A stretch of 64,000 nucleotides of DNA from VFJZ01 sp046598415 (lineage in GTDB: Bacteria; Actinomycetota; Thermoleophilia; Gaiellales; F1-60-MAGs149). The position numbers and the translations under genes were made by a program. The notes under the pieces are model-generated. The model ran no database searches and was not told the DNA's origin. It saw only the letters and a list, made by a program, of their open reading frames with translations. This document shows positions 24,508-31,895 of this stretch, one piece after another (the stretch's first letter is position 1; the number at the start of each line of letters is the position of its first letter). The stretch is taken from contig JBKJIG010000173.1 of assembly GCA_046598415.1 (NCBI GenBank), forward strand, positions 1-64,000. Reading direction: 5' to 3'.

Positions 24508-25826
24508 CGCGGACGGTCTCGGAGATCCTCGACGACTGGAAGGCGAACGACGTCGCCTGGGTCCGGTTCGAGCTGCCCGACATGCACGGCACGGCGCGCG
24601 TGAAGCTGGTGCCGCTCGCCGCCGCCTACCACTATGCCGAGGAGGGCCTGAACATGTACGGCGGCGCGCAGGTGCTCGACTCGCGCTCCGACGTCGTCGC
24701 CGGCTCCGGCTACAACGACGAGTACGCGTACGCCGACCAGATGCTGCGGCCCGATCCGGCCACCGCGCAGATCATCCCGTGGCAGCCCGGGCACGCGCGC
24801 TTCATCTGCTCGGCCTACTCCGTCGACGGCACTCCGCGTGTGGCGTCGCCGCGGCAGCTGCTCTCGAAGGTGCTCGATACGGCCGGCGAGATGGGCTACG
24901 GCATCAGGACCGGGATGGAGTACGAGAACTACTTCCTCAATCCCGACGGCTCGCCGCTCTTCGGCGGGTATCACATCTTCAACCCGGTCCGGAACGTCTT
25001 CCACCCGGTCGTGCTCGACCTGCTGGAGATGCTGCCGAAGATCGGCGTCGATCTGATCACGGCCAACGCGGAGTACGGGCCGGGCCAGTTCGAGATCAAC
25101 TTCGGGCCGGGCGATGGTCTCGACGGCCCGGACAAGAGCTACACGTACAAGAACGCCGTCAAGGAGGTTGCGCACAAGCACAACCTCATCGGCACCTTCA
25201 TGTCGAAGCCGCTGAACGGCCTCGCCGGCTGCGGCGCCCATCTGCACCTGTCGCTGCTCGACGGCCAGGGCAAGTCGATCATGGGCGCCGACAAGGAGGA
25301 GTGGGGCCTGTCCGACACCGCGAAGGCGTTCGTGGCCGGCAACCTCAAGTACGCGAAGGACATCTACTCGCTGCTCGTGCCGACGGTCAATTGCGCCAAG
25401 CGCCGCCGGCCGCACACCTTCGCACCGTCGAACATCTCGTGGGGTCACGAGGACCGCTCGGCGCTGATCCGCATCAAGGGCATGACCGAGGGCTCGCGCC
25501 ACGTCGAGCAGCGCGCCGCCTCGGGCATGTCGAACCCGTACCTGGTCACCGCGGGCGTGCTCGCGGCCGGCCTGCTCGGGATCCGCGAGGGTCTCGAGCT
25601 CGAGCCGCCGGCCGGCCCCGGTCCGGCGGAGGACGATCCCCGGTACGAGCAGCTGCCGTGGACGGTGCGTGAGGCGCTCGACGCGTTCGAGCGCTCCGAG
25701 CCGGTTCGCGACATGCTCGGAGACGAGTTCTGCAATATCTGGCTGGCGGTCCGCCGCTACGAGGTGCAGCGGTTCGAGGATCACGTCACCGACTGGGAAC
25801 GCACCGAGTACCTCGAGATCTACTGA
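24504..25826 (+). CDS. glutamine-synthetase-family ligase (gamma-glutamyl-amine synthetase type)
   Basis: A 440-residue GS-fold enzyme. N-terminal beta-grasp part: VAWVRFELPDMHGTARVK. Catalytic signatures: metal Glu pair in GMEYENYF; NAEYGPGQFEINFGPGDG; ammonia/ATP-site His in GCGAHLHLSL; EDRSALIRI; and VEQRAASGMSNPYL. The family includes PuuA, GmaS and GlnA4-type enzymes that ligate glutamate to putrescine, methylamine or ethanolamine with ATP. Its place inside a microcompartment operon argues for such a catabolic ligase rather than assimilatory GS. The sequence alone does not fix the amine. GTGA overlap with the cargo gene; the BMC-H gene follows 19 nt later. Confidence 0.88.
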   Translation: MTRTVSEILDDWKANDVAWVRFELPDMHGTARVKLVPLAAAYHYAEEGLNMYGGAQVLDSRSDVVAGSGYNDEYAYADQMLRPDPATAQIIPWQPGHARFICSAYSVDGTPRVASPRQLLSKVLDTAGEMGYGIRTGMEYENYFLNPDGSPLFGGYHIFNPVRNVFHPVVLDLLEMLPKIGVDLITANAEYGPGQFEINFGPGDGLDGPDKSYTYKNAVKEVAHKHNLIGTFMSKPLNGLAGCGAHLHLSLLDGQGKSIMGADKEEWGLSDTAKAFVAGNLKYAKDIYSLLVPTVNCAKRRRPHTFAPSNISWGHEDRSALIRIKGMTEGSRHVEQRAASGMSNPYLVTAGVLAAGLLGIREGLELEPPAGPGPAEDDPRYEQLPWTVREALDAFERSEPVRDMLGDEFCNIWLAVRRYEVQRFEDHVTDWERTEYLEIY

Positions 25827-25845
25827 TCCAGGAGAGCGAGACGAG

Positions 25846-26115
25846 ATGGCACAGCAGTCCCTCGGCATGATCGAGACGAAGGGTTTCGCAGCGGTGGTCG
25901 AGGCCGCTGACGCGATGCTCAAGGCGGCCGACGTCACGGCCGGCGCGTACCAGAAGATCGGCGCGGGGATCGTGTCGATCTCCGTGCGCGGCGACGTCGG
26001 AGCCGTCAAGGCGGCCATCGACGCCGGCGCCGCCGCGGCCCGCCGCGTCGGCGAGGTCGTCGCAGTGACCGTCATCCCGAGCCCTGATGCCGCCACCACC
26101 GGCAAGATGGGCTGA
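25846..26115 (+). CDS. BMC-H shell hexamer protein 1
   Basis: An 89-residue single BMC domain: LGMIETKGFAAVVEAADAML, then KIGAGIVSISVRGDVGAVKA and VIPSP. It is close to PduA/EutM in every secondary-structure segment. The pore loop is KIGAG, where PduA has KIGSG, so the pore is lined by small residues. It would tile shell facets. It is preceded by GGAGAGCGAG and followed after 27 nt by the second BMC-H gene. Confidence 0.96.
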   Translation: MAQQSLGMIETKGFAAVVEAADAMLKAADVTAGAYQKIGAGIVSISVRGDVGAVKAAIDAGAAAARRVGEVVAVTVIPSPDAATTGKMG

Positions 26116-26142
26116 GGCCGAGCGAGGAGCGAGGTACATCTG

Positions 26143-26439
26143 ATGCCGAATCCCACCGATGCCGTCGGACTGGTCGAGACGAAGGGCTACGTCGCCGCCG
26201 TCGAGGCAGGCGACGCGATGGTCAAGGCCGCGAACGTCGAGCTGATTGGCTACGAGTCGATCGGCGGCGGCCTCGTGACGGCCGTCGTCCGCGGCGATGT
26301 GGCCGCAGTCAAGGCGGCCACCGATGCCGGCGCGGCCGCTGCGTCGCGGGTCTCCGAGGTTGCGGCGGTGCACGTGATCGCGAAGCCGCACGAGTCGCTC
26401 GGCGCCACGTTGCCGATCGGCGGCAGCAGCGGCAAGTAG
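26143..26439 (+). CDS. BMC-H shell hexamer protein 2
   Basis: A 98-residue BMC-H paralog: VGLVETKGYVAAVEAGDAMV, then SIGGGLVTAVVRGDVAAVKA, and a C-terminal extension HESLGATLPIGG like that of PduA/EutM. The pore loop SIGGG differs from SIGxG/KIGAG of the first copy, so the two hexamers may pass different molecules. The aldehyde dehydrogenase gene starts 7 nt after its stop. Confidence 0.96.
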   Translation: MPNPTDAVGLVETKGYVAAVEAGDAMVKAANVELIGYESIGGGLVTAVVRGDVAAVKAATDAGAAAASRVSEVAAVHVIAKPHESLGATLPIGGSSGK

Positions 26440-26446
26440 GCCGGCG

Positions 26447-27886
26447 ATGGCGATCCCGGAGTCCGAGCTCGACGCGATCGTCCGGCGTGTGGTCGGCGAG
26501 CTGCGCGGCGGACCGGCGGCGACGCTGGCGCCTGCCGCAGCGTCGTCCGCCGGGCGTGACCCCCTGGCAGCGTCTGGCCGCAACGGGCTGTTCGCGACGG
26601 TGGGCGAGGCCGTCGATGCCGCGCGCCGTGCGCAGAAGGAGCTCGCAAAGGGCGGCGTCGCGATGCGGCAGACCGCGATCGCGGCGATCCGCCAGGTCGG
26701 GCTCGACCACGCCGAGCCGCTCGCCCGGGCCGCCCACGAGGAGACGGGCCTCGGCCGCGTGCGCGACAAGGTCGCCAAGATGCAGCTCGCCGCGACGCTG
26801 TCGGTCGGCACCGAGGACTTCGGCGAGCCGCGGGCGTTCGCGGGCCAGCACGGCCTCACCATCGAGGACTGGCTGCCGTGGGGCGTGGTCGCGTCGGTGA
26901 CGCCCACCAACTCGCCGTCGGCGTTCATGATCAACCACGGCATCACGATGATCGCGGGTGGCAACGCTGTGGCGTTCAACGCGCACCCCGGGTGCCGGTG
27001 GACGTCGATGCGCACGGTCGAGCTGATGAACCAGGCGGTGGTCGCCGCCGGCGGGCCCGACAACCTCATGACCGGCGTCGTCGCCCCGTCGCTCGAATCG
27101 GCGCGCGAGCTGGTCACCCACGCGGGCGTCGACATGCTCTGCATCACGGGCGGCGCCGAGCTGGTGCGCGACGCGTTCGGCACCGGCAAGCGGGTGGTCG
27201 CGGCGGGCCCGGGCATGCCCGTCTCGGTCGTCGACGATACCGCCGACGTGCGCTGGGCAGCGGCCGAGATTCTCAAGGGAGCGATCTTCGACAACACGAT
27301 CCTCTGCATCGGCGAGAAGGCCGTGGTCGCGGCCGACGGCGTGTACCGCCCGCTGCTCGACGCGTTCGCCGACCTGCCGGCCCACGTGCTGACCGACGAC
27401 GAGACCGAGCGGGTCTACCGCGCCGTCATCGACGACGACGGCACGGGGCATCCGCGCACGCGCCGCGAGTTCGTCGGTCGCGACGCCGAGGTGCTGCTGG
27501 CCGCGGCGGGCATCTCGGCGCGCAAGCCGGTCGGGCTGCTGGTGGCACCGGTCGAGCGCGAGCACCCGCTGTTCTGGATGGAGCAGTTCCTGCCGTTTCT
27601 CCCGGTCGTCCGCACGAAGGACTCCGACACGGCGATCGACCTCGGCATCGAGGCCGAGGGCCACAACCGTCACACCGCGATGATCTACTCCAACTTCCCG
27701 CCGAACGTCGAGCGGTTCTCGCGCGAGGTGTCGACGGTCGTGACCGTCGTCAACGGCTGCTCGCTGCGCGGCCTCGGCGCGGAGGGCGAGGGGTATCCGG
27801 GCTTCGCGATCGGCACCGTCACGGGCGAGGGCATCACGTCGCCGCGGCACTTCGCGCAGGTGCGCCGCGTCGCGCGGATCCGGTGA
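26447..27886 (+). CDS. BMC-targeted CoA-acylating-type aldehyde dehydrogenase (PduP/EutE family)
   Basis: A 479-residue ALDH. Residues 4-20 (PESELDAIVRRVVGELR) form an amphipathic helix followed by an Ala/Pro/Ser linker, as in the N-terminal encapsulation peptide of PduP. The body has the ALDH NAD fold (VTPTNSPSAFMINHGI, AGGNAVAFNAHPG) and the nucleophile Cys in AIFDNTILCIGEKAVV, the arrangement of PduP/EutE enzymes that make acyl-CoA from aldehyde, NAD and CoA. It is the only aldehyde-handling enzyme in the locus, so the microcompartment almost surely sequesters an aldehyde. The next gene overlaps it in GTGA. Confidence 0.93.
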   Translation: MAIPESELDAIVRRVVGELRGGPAATLAPAAASSAGRDPLAASGRNGLFATVGEAVDAARRAQKELAKGGVAMRQTAIAAIRQVGLDHAEPLARAAHEETGLGRVRDKVAKMQLAATLSVGTEDFGEPRAFAGQHGLTIEDWLPWGVVASVTPTNSPSAFMINHGITMIAGGNAVAFNAHPGCRWTSMRTVELMNQAVVAAGGPDNLMTGVVAPSLESARELVTHAGVDMLCITGGAELVRDAFGTGKRVVAAGPGMPVSVVDDTADVRWAAAEILKGAIFDNTILCIGEKAVVAADGVYRPLLDAFADLPAHVLTDDETERVYRAVIDDDGTGHPRTRREFVGRDAEVLLAAAGISARKPVGLLVAPVEREHPLFWMEQFLPFLPVVRTKDSDTAIDLGIEAEGHNRHTAMIYSNFPPNVERFSREVSTVVTVVNGCSLRGLGAEGEGYPGFAIGTVTGEGITSPRHFAQVRRVARIR

Positions 27887-28143
27887 CCCGCGATGCCGAC
27901 ATCGAGCTGATCGTGCGGATCGTGCTCCGCGTGCTGGACGAGCTCGACCGCGACGGCGCCATCGCCTCGCCGGCGGCGCCCCGCGTCATGGCGCCGGCCG
28001 GCTCGCCGCTGCGACTTGCCACGGAGCGCGACGTGCTGGCGGCGGAGGCGGCCGGCGTGCTGCGGGTGGCGCACGGCGCCGTCATCACGCCGCTGGCGCG
28101 CGAAGCGGCCGAGGCCAAGGGCGTGCAGCTGGTGGTGGGCTGA
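27883..28143 (+). CDS. 86-residue EutQ-N-like protein with targeting-type helix
   Basis: A small protein. Residues 4-19 (ADIELIVRIVLRVLDEL) form an amphipathic helix like those at the start of the aldehyde dehydrogenase and cargo proteins. A Pro/Ala linker follows, then ERDVLAAEAAGVLRVAHGAV and TPLAREAAEAKGVQLVVG. The second half matches the first about 45 residues of E. coli EutQ (TANDIREAH and ITPEAREVADLLGF) and the internal segment of the 285-residue cargo. It is too small to be an enzyme. A scaffold or adaptor inside the shell is a reasonable guess. Coupled on both sides by 1-4-nt overlaps. Confidence 0.82.
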   Translation: MTRDADIELIVRIVLRVLDELDRDGAIASPAAPRVMAPAGSPLRLATERDVLAAEAAGVLRVAHGAVITPLAREAAEAKGVQLVVG

Positions 28144-28400
28144 TGCTGCTCGCCCGCGTCGTCGGCCGCGTCAACGCGGCCCGCCGGATCGAGGCGCTCG
28201 ACCCGCACCGGCTGCTGATCGTGCGCGCGGAGCGGTCCGGCCGGCACTACGTCGCCGTCGACACGCACGGCGCCGTGGCGGGCGAGCTGGTCGTCACGGC
28301 CAGTGCCGCCGCGGCGCGCATGAGCGAGCGGCTGCAGGGGGTGGCGGTCGATCTCGCGGTGATCGCAGTGCTCGACGACGCGGAGGTGCCGGCGGCATGA
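28143..28400 (+). CDS. BMC-P (EutN/CcmL-type) vertex protein 1
   Basis: An 85-residue protein. MLLARVVGRVNAARRIEALD, HRLLIVRAE and VDLAVIAVLDDAEV correspond to the beta-strands of the OB-fold pentamers that cap microcompartment vertices. The central loop is somewhat shorter and more Ala-rich than in EutN. First of four tandem copies; its ATG overlaps the previous stop and its stop overlaps the next ATG. Confidence 0.85.
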   Translation: MLLARVVGRVNAARRIEALDPHRLLIVRAERSGRHYVAVDTHGAVAGELVVTASAAAARMSERLQGVAVDLAVIAVLDDAEVPAA

Positions 28401-28666
28401 TCCTGTGCAAGGTGCTCGGACACGCGGTGTCCTCGCGGAAAGATGCCAAGCTCGAGGGTGCGAAGCTGCTGGTGGTCGTCGAGGTCGAGCCCGCCGGCAC
28501 CGAACGCGAGGAGCTGCACGTCGTGGCCGACACGCTCGGCGCCGGCGAGGGCGACACCGTGCTGGTGGTGATCGGCTCCGCCGCCCGCATGACCGAGCCG
28601 ACCCGCGGCCAGCCCATCGACGCGCTCGTGGTCGGCATCGTCGACTCGGTGGACGTCCAGGCGTGA
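28397..28666 (+). CDS. BMC-P (EutN/CcmL-type) vertex protein 2
   Basis: An 89-residue pentamer protein: MILCKVLGHAVSSRKDAKLE, GAKLLVVVEVEP, ADTLGAGEGDTVLVVIGSAA and IDALVVGIVDSVDV. It fits EutN/CcmL best of the four, including the GDTVLVxxGSAAR loop. Overlaps both neighbours by 4 nt. Confidence 0.93.
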   Translation: MILCKVLGHAVSSRKDAKLEGAKLLVVVEVEPAGTEREELHVVADTLGAGEGDTVLVVIGSAARMTEPTRGQPIDALVVGIVDSVDVQA

Positions 28667-28917
28667 ACCTCGGCCGCATCACGGGTCGCATCGTGTGCGC
28701 GCGCCGGGTGGACGAGCTCGGGCAGTTCGGGCTGCTGCTGGTGCAGCCGGTCGACGAGCGCGGGGTCGACGAGGGCCAGACGCTGGTCGCCGCCGATCCG
28801 CTCGTGCACGCCGCCGCCGGCGACGTGGTGTGGTTCGTCAACGGGGTCGACGCCGTCGACGCGCTGGACGGGCCGCAGCCGGTCGACGCCGTGATCGTCG
28901 GGATGCGCGACCGGTGA
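28663..28917 (+). CDS. BMC-P (EutN/CcmL-type) vertex protein 3
   Basis: An 84-residue protein: NLGRITGRIVCARRVDELGQ, LLLVQPVDERG, VAADPLVHAAAGDVVWFVNG and DAVIVGMRDR. The overall EutN pattern is kept, but the turn that normally reads GSSAR is changed to NGVDAVD, so assembly partners may differ. GTG start within the previous stop. Confidence 0.85.
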   Translation: MNLGRITGRIVCARRVDELGQFGLLLVQPVDERGVDEGQTLVAADPLVHAAAGDVVWFVNGVDAVDALDGPQPVDAVIVGMRDR

Positions 28918-29183
28918 CCCCGGCCCGCGTCGTCGGCAAGGTCACCGGCTCGGTCAAGCATCCCGCGTACGTCGGGCGGCCGCTGCTGGCGCTGCGGCCG
29001 CATCGCCGCGGCGGTGCGCTGGGACGGAGCTTCTTGGCGGTCGACCTGATCGGCGCCGGGGTCGGCGACGACGTGCTCGTCTCGCGTCCACCCGGCCTGG
29101 CGCGCGAACTGATCGGCGGCAAGGCGCCGATGCGTTCGCTGATCGTCGGCATCCTCGACGCGCCGCCGGAGGACGCGCTGTGA
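28914..29183 (+). CDS. BMC-P (EutN/CcmL-type) vertex protein 4
   Basis: An 89-residue protein: PARVVGKVTGSVKHPAYVGR, LLALRPH, FLAVDLIGAGVGDDVLVSRP and SLIVGILDAPPEDA. Fourth tandem pentamer paralog. The middle contains an extra Arg/Gly-rich loop (HRRGGALGRS) and the GSSAR turn is replaced by PPGLAREL. Its stop overlaps the malate dehydrogenase GTG. Confidence 0.87.
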   Translation: MTPARVVGKVTGSVKHPAYVGRPLLALRPHRRGGALGRSFLAVDLIGAGVGDDVLVSRPPGLARELIGGKAPMRSLIVGILDAPPEDAL

Positions 29184-30124
29184 AGGTCACCGTCATCGGC
29201 GCCGGCAATGTCGGGGCCACCACGGCCATGCGCATCGCCGAGTCCGATGTCTGCCGCGACGTGGTACTGGTCGACATCGCGCCCGGCCTCGCCGAGGGAC
29301 TCGCCCTCGACCTGGGCCAGTCGGCGCCGATCGAGGGCTTCCGCACCCGCATCACCGGCACCACCGACTACGCCCTGACGGCCAACTCCGACGTGATCGT
29401 GATGACCGCCGGCCGGCCGCGCAGCCCGGGCATGAGCCGCCTGGACCTGCTGCTCGTCAACGCCGCCGTGGTGCGCAGCTGCGTGGAGGCCGCGACCGCC
29501 GCCTCGCCGTTCGCGATCCTGATCGTGGTCACGAACCCGCTGGACGAGATGACGCACCTCGCGTGGCGTGTCTCGGGGTTTCCGCCGCAGCGCGTGCTGG
29601 GCATGGCGGGCGGGCTCGACTCGGCCCGGCTGCGGTTCTTCCTGGCGGGGCTCGCCAACGTCGCGCCGCCCGACGTCGAGGCGATGACGCTCGGCTCGCA
29701 CGGCGACACGATGGTGCCCCTGCCGGGCCACGCGACCATCGCCGGCACGCCGGCCGAGGAGGTGCTCGATCGCGAGACGCTCGCCGGCGCCTTCGAGCGC
29801 ACGCGCGGTGGCGGTGCCGAGATCGTCGCGCTGCTGCAGCGCGGCTCGGCGTTCTACGCGCCGGCCAGCGCCACCAATGCGATGGTGAAGGCGATCCTTC
29901 AGGACCGGCGCGAGGTGCATCCGGTCTGCTGCCACCTGACCGGCCAGTACGGCATCGACGACGTGTTCGTCGGCGTGCCGGCGGTGCTGTCCCGGCGCGG
30001 CGTCGAGCAGGTGCAGGAGCTGGAACTGTCGACCTCCGAGCTGACCGACCTGCGGGCCGCCGCCGAGGCGGTCAGGGCGAAGTGCGCCGAGCTGGACGAG
30101 GCGCTCGGGCTGGTCCGCTCATGA
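29180..30124 (+). CDS. malate dehydrogenase (LDH-like type)
   Basis: A 314-residue NAD-dependent enzyme. NAD fold: VTVIGAGNVGATTAMRIAES. The substrate loop reads GRPRSPGMSR; Arg at the specificity position marks malate/oxaloacetate rather than lactate (where Gln is found). NPLDEMTHLAW, LDSARLRFFLA and the catalytic His in GSHGDTMVPLPG are intact. No targeting extension at either end. It overlaps the last BMC-P gene in a GTGA and closes the operon. It could regenerate NAD consumed by the aldehyde dehydrogenase, or be a general metabolic enzyme co-opted into the operon. Confidence 0.92.
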   Translation: MKVTVIGAGNVGATTAMRIAESDVCRDVVLVDIAPGLAEGLALDLGQSAPIEGFRTRITGTTDYALTANSDVIVMTAGRPRSPGMSRLDLLLVNAAVVRSCVEAATAASPFAILIVVTNPLDEMTHLAWRVSGFPPQRVLGMAGGLDSARLRFFLAGLANVAPPDVEAMTLGSHGDTMVPLPGHATIAGTPAEEVLDRETLAGAFERTRGGGAEIVALLQRGSAFYAPASATNAMVKAILQDRREVHPVCCHLTGQYGIDDVFVGVPAVLSRRGVEQVQELELSTSELTDLRAAAEAVRAKCAELDEALGLVRS

Positions 30125-31894
30125 CGCGCCGGCGGCGTCGCGGTAGCGCACGATGCGCAGCGCGACCTGCAGGTCGAACAGGATCGCCGGGTCGTCCAGG
30201 TCGATCTGCGCCACCCGCCTGATGCGGTCGAACCGTTGCCGCAGGGTGTTGCGGTGCACGTACAGCAGCGCCGCTGCCTCCTTGCGGTTGGCGTTCGACT
30301 CCAGGTAGCGCTCGACCGTCTCGAACAGCCGCGAGGCGTGCTCGCCGTCGTGCACGCGCAAGCGCTCGAGGCGTTCCTGCCAGACGTCACGCGCGGGCTC
30401 CTGCGCGAGCGACCACAGGTAGCGCTGCACGCCGAGATCGTCGAACCGCGTGACGGCCGCCCGCCCGCGCAGCGCGCTGCCCATGCGCACCGCCTGCGCC
30501 GCCTCATCGAACCCCTCCGCGTGGCCCTGGCCGCCGGTGCGGGCGCGGGAGAGACCGACGGCGACGGCGACGCGACCCTTCGCCGCCCGCTCCAACCGGA
30601 CCGCCAGCTGCGATTCGTCGCGCACCCGCAGCAGCGCGATCGCCTGCAGCCCGCGCACCGCGCAGGCCGAGCCGGGGAACGCGCCCAGCACCGCCGTCCG
30701 CACCCGCGCGAGCGCCTCGTCGGGGTCGCCGGCGGCCGGGTCGGCCTCGAAGACGACGGCGACGTGCTGCTCGGCCAGCTCGATGCCGAGGCGACGGGCG
30801 CGGGCGACGAGCACCGCCTCGGGCTCCTCACCGTCGACGAGCGCCTCCAGGAAGTCGCGCTCGGCGTTGCGGCCGGCGACCTGGTCGATCAGCCGTCCGT
30901 TCAGGATCACCTGCGCGGCGGTCGCCGCGATCGCGCCGAGCACGTCGAGCAGCGCGGGCGTGGCGGCGTGGCGGCCGGCGCTGACCAGGACGCCGACCAG
31001 CTCGCCACCGGCCTGGATGGGCGCGGCGACGCCGGTCGTGGCGTCGGCGACGCCGACCAGTACGTCGCCGTGCCGCGCCCGCGTGAGCACGCGGACGCGG
31101 CCGCCGAGCGGGTCGAGCAGCGCGGCGTCGGCCACCCGCTCGACGCGGCGCCACGTGCCGGCGACGGCGCCGACGCCGAACCGGCCGCGAGCGTCGCGCG
31201 TCGCGAGCAGCACCGCGTCGGCACCCAGCAGCGCGCGGGCCGACTCGGCCAGGCCGTGCAGCGCCCGCCGGCGCGCGGCCGCCGATCCGAGGTCGTCGAC
31301 CGCCGAGGCGAGCGTGCGGACGGCGTCGAGCTGCCGGCGGCGCTCGGCGTACAGCTGTGCCGTCTCGACGGCGGCGGCCAGCAGCGCCGCGATCGGCGCG
31401 ACCAGCGTCAGGTCATCCTCGGTGAACTCGTGGGGCGCCTCGGTGTGCAGGGTGACCACTCCGACCAGGCGGTCGGACGGTGGGATCAGCGGGTAGGTGA
31501 GGGCCGACTCGAACCGCTCGTCGTGCAGTTCCGGCACCAGCAGGTACCGCGGATCGTCGCGCGCGTTGTCGCGCACGATGGCCGGCGCGCGGTTCAGCGC
31601 CGTCCAGCCGGTGAGGCCCGCGCCGATCTCCAGCGAGTAGACCCCGACCCACTCCTCGTACCCCTCGGTGCCGGCCCGCACACGCAACCGCTCGGCGTCC
31701 GGATCGAGCAGGTAGATGAGCGCTCCGGCCGAACCCGTCAACTGCGCGAACAGCCGCACGGCCTCGCCTAGGATCTCGTCGACGTCGAGCGACGAGGTGA
31801 TGCGCCGGACGAGCGACAGCACCGCCTCGGTCTCGGCGCGGCGTTCGGCGAGCAGGCTGCGGAGCGCGGTCGAGGCAGAGACGGGAGCGTGCAC
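30119..31894 (-). CDS. PucR/CdaR-type transcriptional regulator with GAF domain
   Basis: A 591-residue protein. N-terminal GAF-like sensor at about 25-190 (ITSSLDVDEILGEAVRLF, AGLTGWTALNRAP, RLVGVVTLHTEAPHEF). A variable middle region follows. The C-terminal HTH of the PucR/CdaR class reads AAALLYVHRNTLRQRFDRIR and is followed by ILFDLQVALRIV. PucR-like regulators control purine or amine catabolic genes in response to a metabolite. It is convergent with the microcompartment operon (6-nt overlap of 3' ends with the malate dehydrogenase gene) and head-to-head with the amidase, so it is the best candidate local regulator. A GTG at 31822 is an alternative start. Confidence 0.85.
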   Translation of the reverse strand: MHAPVSASTALRSLLAERRAETEAVLSLVRRITSSLDVDEILGEAVRLFAQLTGSAGALIYLLDPDAERLRVRAGTEGYEEWVGVYSLEIGAGLTGWTALNRAPAIVRDNARDDPRYLLVPELHDERFESALTYPLIPPSDRLVGVVTLHTEAPHEFTEDDLTLVAPIAALLAAAVETAQLYAERRRQLDAVRTLASAVDDLGSAAARRRALHGLAESARALLGADAVLLATRDARGRFGVGAVAGTWRRVERVADAALLDPLGGRVRVLTRARHGDVLVGVADATTGVAAPIQAGGELVGVLVSAGRHAATPALLDVLGAIAATAAQVILNGRLIDQVAGRNAERDFLEALVDGEEPEAVLVARARRLGIELAEQHVAVVFEADPAAGDPDEALARVRTAVLGAFPGSACAVRGLQAIALLRVRDESQLAVRLERAAKGRVAVAVGLSRARTGGQGHAEGFDEAAQAVRMGSALRGRAAVTRFDDLGVQRYLWSLAQEPARDVWQERLERLRVHDGEHASRLFETVERYLESNANRKEAAALLYVHRNTLRQRFDRIRRVAQIDLDDPAILFDLQVALRIVRYRDAAGAS

Positions 31895-31895
31895 G

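Noticed and set aside
24504..25826. Housekeeping nitrogen-assimilation glutamine synthetase
   Set aside because: Coupled to a BMC cargo gene on one side and followed by shell genes on the other; no nitrogen-regulation genes nearby. Residue-level proof of substrate is lacking.
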